This document shows, piece by piece, positions 1 to 12,289 of a stretch of 64,000 nucleotides of DNA (positions within the stretch are counted from its first letter, which is position 1; each line of letters begins with the position of its first letter). The DNA is from Antennarius striatus (Eukaryota; Chordata; Actinopteri; Lophiiformes; Antennariidae), in assembly GCF_040054535.1 (NCBI RefSeq), contig NC_090791.1:18744327-18808326 (forward strand), given 5' to 3'. The position numbers were made by a program, and so were the translations under genes. The notes beneath the pieces were generated by a model that made no database searches, was not told the origin of the DNA, and worked only from the letters and a program-made list of their open reading frames with translations.

Positions 1-265
1 CGACACGATCAGTCGAAAACTACACCAGTGACAGACATTCATCTCTTTCTAGTCTGTTGCACCTCTAAAAACTAAAACCAGAGGGGCGTGTATGTCTACA
101 CCATGGTTTAATGAGGAGACACACGCTCTTAGATGGGCCTGTGGGAATTTAGAGTGCAGATGCCGTAAAACAAATAGATGAACTTGGAAAATTGCAGATA
201 AGACCAAAGAGAAATGATACAACTGATTTGATTTGTTTTTCATTTTACTATTTTAAAGCAGTGAT
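1..265. other. unassigned sequence at left edge
   Basis: No exon, repeat family or regulatory motif is recognisable here. It should lie in an intron of the tetraspanin gene on the minus strand, because that gene runs off the left edge. Confidence 0.4.
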
Positions 266-383
<118 letters not shown>

Positions 384-784
384 TGTTGGAATTATGTGCT
401 GCAATAAAGTTCATTGAGGACATGGGGTGAATTTTCTGTGCGGGTGGGGCTGAGCGAGTGTGTTCAAGGATAACAGGAACTGTTTAGACTGATGATTGTG
501 CATCTGGGTCTGCTCAAGGATGTGGGAGTCAAGATGCTCTGAAACTTTGCAGCACACAGCAGCTACGTGAACCAGATAAGTTGTGCACGCCCATAAAAAT
601 ATAAAAGCTTGTGTGTTGCTTTGCATTGTTGTACTTTGAGAGAAGCATTCTTCTGTAAGACTAAGTACCCATGAATATTCTGCTTCAATAAACTTCGAAG
701 ATTTGAGGAATCATCAAGTTCATGTGTCCTGTTTATAGGGACTTCGAGGTCGATTGTCCAGCCGGACAAGGTCCATCTCCTTCA
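384..784 (+). mobile_element. solo LTR of an LTR retroelement
   Basis: A 401-bp block starting TG and ending CA that interrupts a GATA array. The flanking ATAG on each side is compatible with a 4-bp target duplication, although the repeat makes this ambiguous. A TATA-like box lies near 600 and an AATAAA signal at 687-692, in the order expected inside an LTR (U3 promoter, then polyadenylation signal). No gag, pol or env sequence is nearby, so recombination between two LTRs probably removed the interior. The family is not determined. Confidence 0.65.
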
Positions 785-3750
785 ATAGATAGATAGATAG
801 AGTCCTCCTCTCCACCACGGCCTCCAGAGTGTCCAGACTACAGCTAATCACAGAGCCAGCCTTCTTTATTAGCTTATTAAGTCTTTTGGTATCGCTGGCT
901 CTGATGCTGCTCCCCAAGCAGACCACTGCAAAGAAAAGTACGATGGCTACAACAGACTGGTAGAAGATCTCCAACATCTTGCTGCATACGTTGAAAGATC
1001 TCAGCTTCCCCTTCTTGTAGACAGCATCGACATTAGAATTCCAGTCCAGTCTGTTAGAGATCTTGACACCCAGGTACTTATAGTCCTCCACCTCCTCTAG
1101 AGCCCCTCCTAGGATGTAGATTGGTTGTGGCGTGTTCCCCTTTCTTGTGAAATCGATCACCATCTCTCTTTTGTCTTGCCAACATTCAGCGTCAGGTGAT
1201 TGGCTCCAGCCCATTCCACAAAGTCATCCACAGCCCTGTACTCCCCCTCCCTCCCCTCACTTATACACTCAACAACTGCCAAGTCATCCGAGAACTTTTG
1301 TAGGTGGCATGACTAGGAGTTGTACTGGAAGTCATTTGTGTATAGTGTGAAGAGGAAGGGGGACAGCACACTCCCCTGAGGGGCTCCTGTATCACTGACC
1401 ACCACGAAAGACAGAACACCGCCCAGATGGACAAACTGTGGCCTATCTGTCAGGTAGTCACCGATCCAGGAGATGGTGGAGGTGTCAACACCCATCCCCC
1501 GCAACTTCTCACCCAGCAGCCTTGGCTGAATGGTGTTAAAAGCACTAGAGAAATCAAAGGTGATTCTCACAGTGCTTACCCCACCATGCAGATGCAAACG
1601 GGCTCTCTGCAGGAGGTACATGACGGCATCATCAACTCCCGATTGACAAAGAGCTTTAAGACAAAGAGCTTTATTTGTCATTATACATAGGGATGGCACA
1701 ATGAAATTGAAAGGCCAGATGGAAAGTTGGTCTAGAGCCGCTGCACCCTGGGTGCGCTGCCACTATGGGCCAACATGACCTAATATTCCTTAGATGCATG
1801 TTTTTCCTGATAATGGGGGGAAACCGGAGAACTCGGAGAAAACCCATTCAGACACGGAGAGAACATGCAAACTCTTCACAGAAAGGCCACATTGGAAATG
1901 ATGGGGTTTGAACCCCTGACCTTTTCGCTTTGAGGCAGCAGTTCTAACCACTACTCCACCGTGCCGCCACATTATTGGGGCGGATACGCAAACTGCAGGG
2001 GATCTAGCAACTCCTTCACCTGAGGCCTCAAGCTGGCCAAGACCAGCCTCTCCAGTGCCTTCATCAGGTGAGACATGAGGGCAACTGGTCAGTAGTCGTT
2101 CAACTCCGATGGGGCCGACTTCTTAGGGACAGGGACCAAGCATGATATCTTCCAAAACACCAAGACTCTCTCCTGGCTCAGGCTCAGGTTGTAGAGGTGT
2201 GTGATGACTGGAGACAGTTGGGGGGCACAGGTCTTCAGGATCCTGGGGCTAATACCATCAGGTCCGGATGTCTTCCTCTGGTGAAGTCTCTCCAGCTGTA
2301 TTCTGACTTGGCACGTAGTCGCTGACATGTGGGGGGGTGCTGGTGGGGGTTGTGGGGGGTTGGGTGTTGGTTCCATGAGGGTGTTGGTTCCATGAAGGAG
2401 GCGGTGGGTGGGGGAGGTGATGCCCAGGACTGTCCACCAAAGGGTTGGAGAGAGGAGTGATGGAAGTGGAGGGGGAGCATGGGGGGTCGAGATGTGAGAG
2501 GGAGGCAGACGGTTGTGAACTGAACCTGTTGAAGAAAATATTCAGCTCGTTGGCTCTGTCTAGACCGCCTGATGGTTGTCGTTGTCCCCCTGAGCACCCT
2601 GTGATCTTTCATTCCCGACCACATGTCCCTCATGTTGTTCTGTTGGAATCTGGCCTCCAGCTTCCTCCTGTAGGTCTCCTTGCAATCCCTCAGTTTGTCT
2701 CGGACCTCATGCTGCACTCTTCAATCCCCTCGGTAATCAGACCTGAAAGCCCTCTTCTTATTATTTAAGAGTTCCTTTAGGTCACTCGTAACCCATGGCT
2801 TGTTGTTGGAGAAGCAGCGTACAGTCCGGGTTGGCACAGTGGTGTGCTCACAGAACCTAATGTAGTCTGTGATGCAGTCCGTCAGGTTGTTGATGTCCTC
2901 CCCATGTGGCCTACAGAGCACATCCCAGCCCGTGGAGTCAAAGCAGTCCTGCAGTGCCTCAGCAGCCTCCTGAGACCACTTCCGGACTGTCTTGGTGTGG
3001 ACAGGCTGCCTCCTGACCAGCGGGACATACCTGGGATTTAGCAGGACCAGGTTTTGATCTGATCTGCCAAGGGGAGGAATGGCTGTCGTGCTGTATGCAT
3101 CCTTGGTGTTATCATACAGCAGGTCCAAAGACTTATTGTTCCTGGTGGGACACTCCACATATTAGTGGAATGTGGGCAGCAATGAAGGCGTTCGGGTGCT
3201 GGATCTGCACCCTGGTGACAGTGGAGGTGATGACGTCACATGCCGTTGGTGCGTCAGCTGATGGGGGGATGTAGGTTCCAATTATAACAGCCGACGTGAA
3301 CTCCCGAGGCAGATAATAAGGCTGCATTCCCATGGCAAGCAGCTCGATTTCTGGGCTGCAGAAACGTTCCTTCACGTGCACGTGTTCCGGATTGCACCAC
3401 TTCTCACTCACATACAGTGCAATCCCTCCTCCCTTCTTCTTGCTGCTACTAATAACGTCTCTGTCCCCACGAACAACACTGAAGCCGGGTACCGCCACGC
3501 TGTCTGGAATGTGCGAGTGCAGCCATGTCTCCGTGAAACACATCACGCTACACTCACTATACTCCCGCTGGGTTTCAACCAGCACGGCGAGCTCGTCCTC
3601 CTTACTGGATAAGGATAAGAAGGTCATCATCAATCTGGTTGGCAAAGGCAGGAAGTAAAAAACAAAGGTGAAAGGACAAAAATGAAGGAGAAATGATACA
3701 AAAACAAAGAAACACATGGGAGCTACTGTAACAGTCGCCACTTACCCCTA
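785..3750 (-). mobile_element. L2/CR1-superfamily LINE, degraded
   Basis: A non-LTR retrotransposon read on the minus strand. The 5' half (3133-3741) has apurinic-endonuclease-like sequence (CFTETWLHSHIPDS). The middle has the linker and reverse transcriptase (KTSGPDGISPRIL, LVPVPKKSAPSELNDY, SPFLFTLYTNDF). The C-terminus (720-1214) has YKYLGV and MLEIFYQSVV. The frame is broken by shifts, stops and a SINE at 1655-1976, so it is a dead copy. The 3' end runs into GATA repeats, as is usual for fish L2-type elements that end in tetranucleotide tails. Confidence 0.85.
1655..1976 (-). mobile_element. tRNA-derived SINE inserted in the LINE
   Basis: Read on the minus strand, the head begins at the GGCGGCACGGTGGAGTAGTGG segment near 1976, which resembles a polymerase III box A region, and a box B-like GGTTCAAACCCC follows. 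The tail contains a segment also present at about 6570-6605 in the second copy. It splits the reverse-transcriptase frame of the surrounding LINE, so it inserted later. Confidence 0.7.
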
Positions 3751-3786
3751 TGATATCCTCACCACCCGCTGAGGATATCGTAGGGG
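3745..3786. repeat. short inverted repeat at LINE 5' boundary
   Basis: Two 17-nt arms, 3745-3761 and 3770-3786, are reverse complements except for one position that would form a G-T wobble. They enclose an 8-nt loop. It sits where recognisable LINE sequence ends. Confidence 0.8.
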
Positions 3787-3789
3787 ACG

Positions 3790-4326
3790 GGTGCATTGTG
3801 GATTGGATGGCAGTCGTCAGCATGGGGCTCGACTACCCAATCCCCAGACAAACAGTCTAGCTCTAGGGACATGGTATGTCACCTCGCTTGAGGGAAAGGA
3901 GCCAAAACTTGTGAGGGCGATTGAGAGGTACTGACGAATTATAGTCTGGCTCATTTTCACTCACAGCTTGGGGTCTGGTACCCAAACCCTTGAGAGGGGC
4001 TGAACTCCACTTTACTGGTATTGCTCAAGGAGAGAGGCAGTGGGCTGGTGTGGGCTTGCTTATAGCCCCACAGCTAAGCCGTCATATGTTTAAGTTCATG
4101 CGGAATCTATTGCTTCGTCTGTCCGCTACTGGAAGAGGGGTCCCTCCGCTGTAGTATTCCTGAGGTTTCTCCCACCCATTTTTTTCCCTGTTTAAAAGGA
4201 TTTTGGGGGGAGTTGTTCCTTATCCCACTCATATAACATGTTCTGTGTCTTATCATATCATGTCCTGTCTATTGTATCCTATGGTATTGTATCTAGCATA
4301 TCATATCAGATATTTATTTTGTCATA
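3790..4326. other. unassigned spacer
   Basis: No coding or regulatory feature is visible. The region around 4240-4310 is made of short repetitive TATCATATC-like words. It ends at a TA dinucleotide that flanks the Tigger-like element. Confidence 0.4.
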
Positions 4327-5580
4327 CAAGCAAACCTTGGTTTTCGAATGCTTTAGACTTCAAACAAATCGGAATTCAACCAAACAATTCGGAATTTTTT
4401 TGTCTTGGAACTCGAACAAAATTTGGAAGTCGAACGTGAAACAAAAGCAGTGACCTCCATCCATCCTCCTCCTCTCCAACGTTCACGTATGCCAACTTGT
4501 TACAATACCGGACTTGCTCATCTGGAATCTGCGTGGAGAAATTAAGCGGAACGAAATACGTTTTTCTCTTCTTTATTCAACCGGAGCCCACTACTCTCAC
4601 ATGAACACTCAATTGAACACAGGCACATTACGCTTGTCGCACTCAATAGAACAAGCGTATTATATTTACATGTAACCACTTCCGGCTATAACAGGAAGTC
4701 CCAAAATGAGAGCATCACAGGATCGTACTTAACACAGCTGCTCACCACCACAAAGGTAAAAATTCTTATCTTTATTGTTCTTATGCTTTAACTGGAATGT
4801 GCTTTTTTTTTAGTTTACTGTATTCAATGATTTTTCGCTTAATTTGCGTTCCATTGCCTATGGTACGAGTTATGGTACCGTAAACTTCTGTCCAAAAGAT
4901 GACAGTAACTCATACCTTAGGCTAACCTGATTAAGTCAATGTTTTTTTTTCTTTCTTTCTTGTGTTTGCTTCTTTCTTTAACATTTTTGATATGTTTCAT
5001 TACTATACATTTGATATGTAAATGAAATTATGAAATAACATATAGTAGGGCGGCACGGTCGCGCAGTGGTTAGCGCTGTCGCCTCACAACACGACGGGTC
5101 CAGGTTCAAGTCCCGCTCTGTGCGTAGTTCGCATGCTCTCCCCGTGTCTGCGTGGGTTCTCTCTGGGTTCTCTGGCTTCTTCCCACCTCCAAAAGCATGT
5201 GCATCAGGTTGATTGACCGGTCCCAAATTGCCCGTAGGAGTGAGTGTGTGTGTGCGTGTTTGTATGTCTTTGTATGTGGCTCCGCGGTGCACTGGCGTCA
5301 TGCCCGGAGTGTCCCCTGCCTCACGCCCTATGCCAGCTAGGATAGACTCCGGCTCCCCGTGACCCACTATGGCGGATACAGCGGCAGTACATGAAGATGA
5401 ATGAATGAACATATAGTACTCGGATACAGCCGCAGAAAATGGATGGATATTAAGTTGAAAAAGGTAGTTTTCTAGCGTCTTGGAATTATTTGTAATGGGA
5501 AGACAATATTTGGAATTGGAACAAATCAGTATTCGAACAGCCTTCCAGAACGAATTGTGGTCGGAAACAAGGTTTGCCTG
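4327..5580. mobile_element. Tc1/mariner-type (Tigger-like) MITE
   Basis: The left end CAAGCAAACCTTGGTTTTCG and the right end, whose reverse complement begins CAGGCAAACCTTG, form terminal inverted repeats. Each end is bordered by TA (4325-4326 and 5581-5582), the target duplication of Tc1/mariner/pogo elements. No transposase frame survives inside, so it is non-autonomous. A SINE inserted later at 5048-5407. Confidence 0.75.
5048..5407 (+). mobile_element. tRNA-derived SINE with 11-bp target duplication
   Basis: Flanked on both sides by AACATATAGTA (5037-5047 and 5408-5418), a perfect target-site duplication. The head has a box A-like GTCGCGCAGTGGTTAGCGC and a box B-like GGTTCAAGTCC. The body carries the conserved TCTCCCCGTGTCTGCGTGGG segment shared with copies at 16569 and 29412, and the tail is GAAT-rich. 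The clean duplication makes it one of the younger insertions here. Confidence 0.85.
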
Positions 5581-5582
5581 TA

Positions 5583-6299
5583 TTTTTTTGTGTTGTATCA
5601 TATAATACAGAAATGAAAATGCAAACATTTGTGACATGGAACCACAGAATGTTTTCTTTTTCTGATGAATGATAAATTACATTAAGTATTTATTACATCC
5701 TGCTTCAAAGCAGTGATGTATTGTAATTGTCAGAGTTTGTGTGTTTGTCGGTTGATTCATTCGTCCGTCCGTCCGCATTTGTCTGTTAGTCCATCAAATA
5801 TCTTCGCAGCCGTTGCAGATAGAAAGATGAAACAAAAAGCATGTTACTCAGGTGGCAAAGGAGATGAAAATGAGATGATCTTGACTTTGAGAAAACAAGG
5901 TAAAGGTCAAATTTGAACTTTTGTATACTCAGGAACTGGATAAGATAGAAAGACAAGGGAGAAGGAGTGTAAGACCATAGATCATAGCTACTGCTTTGAT
6001 CTATAAAAGTAAGTAAGAGCACTAGCTTTGATCTTTCACCTATGCAAGTAGGTCAGGGTAAAATTTTGAATTCAGGGGTGACTGCATTGGTTTTTGTTGT
6101 CATGTCTTGATATGATGAGAACTGCTCTCTGTGATTTTGTAGGTTTTGTTTTCTTCCATACATCTTTTTCAACACCTTTTTCTTTGTTTGATAATCATTC
6201 ATTCGACATCAGTAAAGCCACTGAAATTACTCATTTTAGCCATGTTTCAATCTCATTAGGATCTTTCTGACTGCAAACGTGGAGTGTGTGTAAACTCAC
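5583..6299. other. tetraspanin intron sequence, no further exon seen
   Basis: I looked on the minus strand for the next tetraspanin exon, which should carry the start of the large extracellular loop and the CCG motif, and did not find it here. A short run of CGTC repeats lies near 5762-5775. Confidence 0.4.
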
Positions 6300-8870
6300 C
6301 TTGTCATGGAAGACGTGGATAACCAAAGTCAGTGTCACCTCAGTCAGTACCAAGAGGAGGAGGATCACAAAGAACTGGAGAGAAGAGCAGCTGGAGATGA
6401 TACTGTTCATACAGGTTAAAGCAGTTAAGACGATTTCTAAACAGTTCAAGGAAATGAAAACACAAGTATGATCCATGTCTGAGTCTATTACTATCCCTCA
6501 CACATCTTTGCAGCAAACACAAATCCATGATTCTAATTCACCTTGAATTAAGATTAAGATTAAAGATCCTCATTTGTCATTATACAGATGATACAATGAA
6601 ATTACGAGGTCAGGCTGAGTTCCTGGTGAGACCAGTGATGTTGTTTGGTCTAGAGACAGTGTCACTGAGGAAAAGACAGGAGGTAGAGCTGGAGGTAGCA
6701 GAGATGAAGATGCTGAGTATCTCTTTGGCAGTGACCAGGAAGGATAGGATCAGGAATTAGTACATCAGAGGGACAGCACAGGTTAGAGGTTTTGGAGATA
6801 AAGTCAGAGAGGCCAGACTGAGATGGTTTGGACATGTCCAGAGGAGAGATAGTGAATATATTGGTAGAAGGATGCTGAGTTATGAACTGCCAGGCAGGAG
6901 GCCTAGAGGAAGACCAAAGAGGAGGTTTATGGATGTAATGAGGGAGGACATGGAGGTAGTTGGTGTGAGAGAAGAGGATGTAAAGGACAGGGCTAGATGG
7001 AGGCAATTGATTCGCTGTGGCGACCCCTGAAGGGAAAAGCCGAAAGAAAAAGAAGAAGATGGAGAGTTGGTCCTGAGCCGCTGTACCCTGGGTGCACAGC
7101 CACTACAGGCCAACAGGATCTAATATTCCTTAGAAGTATGTTTTTCCTGATGATGGGGGGAAACTGGAGAACCGGAAGAAAACCCATTCAGACACAAAGA
7201 GAACATGCAAACTCTTCACAGAAAAGCCATGTTGGAAATGCTGGGGTTTGACCCATGACCTTCTTGCTGTGAGGCAAGTTGAAAGTGAACAAATGATGAA
7301 AGAAAAGTGTATAACAGCATCCTACACAATGACCAAAATTAGTAGTTTTTGCATTTAGGTTGACGGTGGCATTTCATTTATTTTAACTGTACATTATGTA
7401 GACCATACCCCATAAATGGGAAAAGGCATTAAGTCAGAGTAAAGAGCCACCATTGAAAGATGTTTACATTTTTATATGAGAAATTAAATTAGACAAGTGG
7501 TATCACTTTGAGCCTCTACCATCTGTAGAGCAGTAGAGCAGAAGTCTTCAGACCAGACATCGCCCAGACATCGGCGGCTCGAATCCCATTCCCGCCAGAC
7601 ATCCTCGGAGCATGAGCTGACAGTGGGAGGTGCCAGCTCACCTCCAGGCCACTGCCGAGGCGCCCTTGAGCAAGGCGCCATACCCCCCACAAGCTGTTCG
7701 TTTGGGGCGCACCCCGAAGTCACGACCCTTCACTCTGCCTCCCCATGTACTAGCAATTGTACTAACCACATGCCTACAGGCCCCTAGTGTGTGTTGTGTT
7801 TTTTGTTCAGGGGCCTGTACACAACTTTGTATGCATGGTTTGATACATATACGCATGTAAAAAAGAGTGTAAAGATAATTTCACTGTAGGGTATCAAGAA
7901 AGTTGACTTTCTTTCTTCTTTCTTTCTTTTAACTACTTGAAAATCAGACACTCCTCATTGTTATTTTGGTGAAAATAGTAATATTGGAAATTACTAGTGA
8001 AAATTCCAATTCATTCTGAAAACAGGACAACCTGCTAGTCTGCAATAAAAAAGTGTGATTGGCATAGCTGTTTTTTTACCCATTGGCCTGCTGTGCACAA
8101 TATAACAGTAGATCTGTCTGACCCTATAGAAATGGATAAGTAGCTGTAGATGAGATGATTACAGTCATCTTATAATCTCGAAAATGGATGGATGGCTGGT
8201 TATAGAAGTGGAAATGGTTATGCAAGTCATAGCCCTGATAATAAATCAAACATTCAATCAATGAAGGTATTCCTTAATGAGCTCTCCCATTATGGGAAAA
8301 CTTGTGTTGAAAATTTCAATGTTGCACAGGCATATACAAGGAACAAAACTGCTATCAATAGGGATGAAGCCAATACAACATATAGAACATTAGTTATAAC
8401 AAAGTCTGATCCTCTCACCATGAACAACAGGCAGCGCTGCTCCTTCAATGCTCCAAGGCAGCCCAGAAAGCCAGTGATCATGGTAATTCCTCCAGCAACA
8501 AGGAGGAGATTGGCAGCTGAGAGTGATGGGAAGGACAGGGGAAGGGAGGAAAACTCTGTCTGTGTAAAAGACAGCCAGACTCCAACACCAAACAAGCCAC
8601 ATCCTCCAAGCTTTCCAGAAAATTGAATATGAAAAGAAAATCAAAATGAAAAGTTAATCACACTACATTTCCCTGATGGCAAATGTCTAATAGAAAATAT
8701 TACATGTCTTCGAAGTAGTGTATTAAATCTCCTTTTGTATTTTAGTTGATACATAAAGAAATTTCTATGTTTATTATTTGGAAAATGTAAGAATACTGAC
8801 CCAGAAGATGAGATTAAAGACAAACATCAAATATTTGACACAGCACAAGCATCTCCGAGACACTGGCATC
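6300..8870 (-). CDS. tetraspanin, TSPAN4/TSPAN9-like, 5' coding exons (partial)
   Basis: Three coding exons on the minus strand: 8801-8869 (ATG at 8869, one untranslated base before it, acceptor TTTTGCAG), 8419-8610 and 6300-6374. They are 69, 192 and 75 nt, all phase 0, giving 112 codons. The predicted protein starts MPVSRRCLCCVKYLMFVFNL (TM1), continues with LGGCGLFGVGVWL, has the SFPSLSAANLL stretch and TM2, then GFLGCLGALKEQRCLL, which contains the tetraspanin GCxGAxKE signature, and ends with TM3 (FFVILLLLVLTEVTLTLVI). The 64-codon second exon and 25-codon TM3 exon match my recollection of the TSPAN4/TSPAN9 exon lengths. Tetraspanins are four-pass plasma-membrane organisers. The large extracellular loop, TM4 and 3' end are not in the window. 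The 2-kb intron between exons 2 and 3 holds SINE and RTE insertions. TSPAN4 and TSPAN9 orthologues cannot be told apart from this part. Confidence 0.88.
6540..7280 (-). mobile_element. SINE split by an RTE fragment
   Basis: The two flanks, 6540-6622 and 7063-7280, align in order to the SINE at 1655-1976: the ATTTGTCATTATACA tail segment, then GAGCCGCTG...CCCTGGGTGC, then the AGAGAACATGCAAACTCTTC body. The RTE fragment between them is therefore a later insertion. Confidence 0.65.
6623..7062 (+). mobile_element. RTE LINE, 5'-truncated 3' end
   Basis: Plus-strand copy of only the C-terminal part of the RTE polyprotein (MLFGLETVSLRKRQEVELEV, then [19 protein letters not shown] with substitutions and a stop), followed by the family's CGCTGTGGCGACCCCTGAAG terminus and a GAA-rich tail. 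Severe 5' truncation is usual for LINE insertions. Confidence 0.85.
7490..7925 (+). mobile_element. tRNA-derived SINE, second family
   Basis: A plus-strand copy with a box B-like GGCTCGAATCCCATTCCCGC near 7576 and a body with GCGCCCTTGAGCAAGGCGCC. It matches, in reverse orientation, the element at 23875-24247 (shared CCTGTAGGCATG/GGCCCCT-type and AGGTGAGCTGA segments). The tail runs into TTTCTTTC repeats. Confidence 0.6.
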
Positions 8871-9159
8871 CTGCAAAAGAAAAAAGGAAACCCATGGGAA
8901 AGAAAATAATGATTCAAACAATGCTTTACCTCACAACTAACTTCTATTTGTCTGTAAGATGAGAAATACTTGTATTCCCTACTGGTATTGTCTTCTCTGA
9001 CTTTGCGTGGGTAAATAATAAAAATGGCAAGTGGCAAATCCTGGCAGACCTTTAAGCTACATTGACAATAACTTGGTAATGTCACATTGCACTGAGCATC
9101 GTTTCCCTGCCAGCTCTCATTTCTCAGAATGAGATTTTATTTTTAGATTTAAGTCGAGA
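8871..9159. other. tetraspanin 5' intron
   Basis: Sequence upstream of the acceptor of the tetraspanin start exon, on its minus strand. The real 5' UTR exon and promoter must lie further right and were not identified. Confidence 0.4.
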
Positions 9160-9238
9160 TTTAAGAGGTGAGGAGGGGAGAGGAGGGAGGGGTGGTGAGG
9201 AGAGGGGAGGAGATGGCAGGGGAGGGGAGAGGAGAGGT
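9160..9238. repeat. G-rich polypurine tract
   Basis: About 80 bases made almost only of G and A, with many GGGG and GGAG runs. Such tracts can form triplex or G-quadruplex structures. It borders the 3' end of the minus-strand LINE. Confidence 0.85.
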
Positions 9239-9239
9239 T

Positions 9240-11417
9240 TGGTTTGAAAGAAACATTTATTTAACATTAACTAAAACAACATAAAAAAACACCACAGCAA
9301 TTAGAAAAACATCAGACATCAAACAAAAGATGAATCAAAAATCAATAACCAATGAGTCTCCTTCCCCGACAGAACATTAAACCCCCCAACACCCCATATA
9401 TGACCGAAAACATCAAAGTTTTCCGTCACTTTACAATAGGAGTGCTCAATCCTTAGTGTGGTTTTCACCAGACCCTCCAGCACACGTTTAGCCTCTGTGC
9501 TACCAGCACCCTGAGTCCGGTTCCTGCGTGTGATCCAGATCGCCAACTTTGCAGTAGCCGACAAAAAATGAAGCAAAACAACAACAGGCCTATCTGCAGC
9601 TGAATATTTTGGTCCAAAAATAAACAGATCATACGTGGAAACTTTTCCAAAACCCTGAAACCACCTCTTAAGCAAATCAAATAATGCCACCAGCCGGGCA
9701 CACTGAACAAACAAATGTTCCAGAGTTTCATTACTCCCACAAAAGATACACCCCTCCCCTAGCTCAGGATCAAGGTGTGCCCTGTATCTGTTTGTGGCTA
9801 TAGCTCCATGTGCAACCCTCCACTGAAGGTCTGCAGTCCGTTTCTCAACGGGCAATTTGTACAGGCTCCACCGACTGCCCTTCGGGAAAGAATCTGGACC
9901 AAAAAACCGGGCCCACCTCGACTCCCCAACACCGCCCAATATTCCAATGTTCAAAACCTTTATACACACTTCACAGAGGACCTTCTTTTTTACCTCATGA
10001 AATGTGCCCAGCCTGGGTGTCTTGAGGGTCAGAAGTTGGCCTCCTCCTTCCCTCCACTCCCCAACGGCAGGGGTTATTGACACCGAAGGGAAGACGTAAA
10101 TAACATCTTCACTCCACTGATCACAGAGACCCCGGTCCGTTGCAAATCTCCTCAGTAAAGGGGGTAGAGCTGCAGAGACCTCATCCACCATTCTCTTAGC
10201 CAGTCTGATAGAGCTGATGCCATACTTCTCTCTCAGAGCATCCATCGACAACCCCATCAGATAACCCAGTTTGGTACAGTCAGCTAACAGATTGTAAAGT
10301 GTCAGTTCTTAAAAAAGTCACTGAAAAACATTGGTACCTCATATAACCACAGTCCTGGTGTAAGGTTAGCGCAGGAGATGTTAAAGATCTTCCAGGCTTG
10401 CAAAACCATGGCATAGAAGGTAGACAGCCCAGAAAGGTCCACATCCTCTGATCGAAGCAGGAACAGCTGTTTATCATATGCCAGCCTCCCAGCTCTCCTC
10501 AGCAACAACCGAGCAGAATCCAGCCAGCTAGGTCCACAGCTGTACAGGAGTCTTTTAGCTGTTTGAAGTCTAAAGGAGGCAATTTTATATTTAAAATCCA
10601 CCAGTCCTTGGCCTCCTTCACTAACCGGCAGGTAGAGCACTGGTGCTCGGACCCAATGCCAGCCAGACCAGAAAATTCACAATATTTTTCTGGATCTCCT
10701 CCAGTAGACCAGGTGGTGGAGTCAACGCAACTAACTTGTGCCACAGAGTCGAGGCAACCAAGTTATTAGCAACCAATTTAGACAACTTGACGCACACTTT
10801 CTCGTTCACTCCCTCCTAGTTCCGCCTTTGGAAGCCCTCAGTTCCCAAAAAAACCCCAAACACTTTCAGCCCATCAATCCCCCACTTAAGCCCTCCAGGC
10901 AATGTAGGTACCACCTGGTTCCTCCACTGCCCTACATACAATGCTTCACTCTTCCCCCAGTTCACCCGTGCAGCTGAGGCCCTCTCATATAGGGACTGAG
11001 TATCCCCTAAAAAATGAACCTCCTCCTGCGTGGACACAAAAACACAAACATCATCTGTGTAGGCAGATACTATAGGAGGATGCTCAAAATCAAGGGATCC
11101 AGGTATCGAAATACCACTTTGCAATCTGCACAGCAAGGGCTCTATAGCAAGGCTGTAGAGTTGAGCCGAGATAGGACAGCCCTGCCTTATCCCTCTCTGC
11201 ACTGGATTTGGCCGACTCAGCCCTGCCCCCGTCTTCAACAAACACTGTGCACCACTATACAGTAAACTGACCCAAGACATAAACCCATCACCAAAACCAA
11301 CAGCCTTAAATGCAGCAAACAAATACTCTGTAAGAATGATCCACCCTGCCAAAAGCTTATTCCTGATCCAGTGAGACAATACCAATATTAACTCCATATT
11401 AATAACTCCATACTCCA
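9240..11417 (-). mobile_element. L1/Tx1-clade LINE, 5'-truncated
   Basis: A minus-strand non-LTR element lacking its 5' end. The reverse transcriptase part (10816-11418) has VQRGIRQGCPISAQLYSLAI and the catalytic box VSAYTDDVCVFV, where most relatives have YADD. The C-terminal part (9319-10257) carries a zinc-knuckle-like C-x2-C...H-x4-C motif (CIFCGSNETLEHLFVQC), as in zf-RVT domains of Tx1-type elements. Frameshifts separate the segments, so it is inactive. The 5' end abuts another LINE at 11418. Confidence 0.85.
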
Positions 11418-12289
11418 TATGCAGCTTGACAGCAGACTGGACTGGTCACTCAACTCGAACTGTGTGTACAAGAAGGGGCAGAGCAGGATGTACTTCCTCA
11501 GGAGGCTGGCCTCCTTCAACATCTGTCCTAAGCTCCTTCTCATGTTCTATCAGTCCGTAGTCTCCAGTGTGCTGTCATACGCCATTGTGTGTTGGAGTGG
11601 GGGGGCCAGGAAAAGAGATATGGACCATCTGAACAGACTCATCCGCAGAGCGGGCTCAGTGGTTGGGCTGAGCCTGGACTCTGTGGATACGCTTCTGGAG
11701 AGCAGGACCATGCCTAAAGTTAAGGCTATCATGAACAACACCAGCCACCCCCTACACCTCACCTTCTCCCAGCAGAGAAGCACCTTCAGCGGCAGACTGC
11801 TGTCACACAGCACCTCCACAGAGAGGCTGAGGTCCTCCTTCGTGCCCCGTGTCATGAGGGGGTACAATGACTCTCTCAGGGGGAGCGGGGGGATGTGGCG
11901 AGGTCAACACGGGGTTGAATGGATTTAATTTAATTAAATTAAATTTTATACCGTTTAAATTTTTAAAAAATTTTATACTGTTTTATATTTTAATTTAATT
12001 TATACTGTTTATATTTTAATTTTATACTGTTTATATTTTAATTTAATACTGTTATATATTTTTTATTTTATACTGTTTATTTTTTAATTTTATAGTGTTT
12101 ATATTTTAGTTATAGTTTAGTATATAAGTCCTGTTAGTGCTGCATGTGTCTGTTAGTGTAGTGTATGTCTTGAGGTATGTCCTGTGATGTCAGTGTTTCT
12201 TTTTCTCCTGGTGTTTATTCAGAATTATTCGTTATGTAATGCCTGAGCAGTGGATATATACAATTTCCTCCAGGATTAATAAAGTATCA

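Noticed and set aside
8290..8418. Hydrophobic continuation of the tetraspanin frame past the second coding exon
   Set aside because: A clean donor (GTGAGAGG) ends the exon at 8419, and the true TM3 exon with proper splice sites lies at 6300-6374.
9775..11265. Plus-strand frames between 9.7 and 11.3 kb
   Set aside because: They are antisense shadows of the minus-strand Tx1/L1-like LINE.
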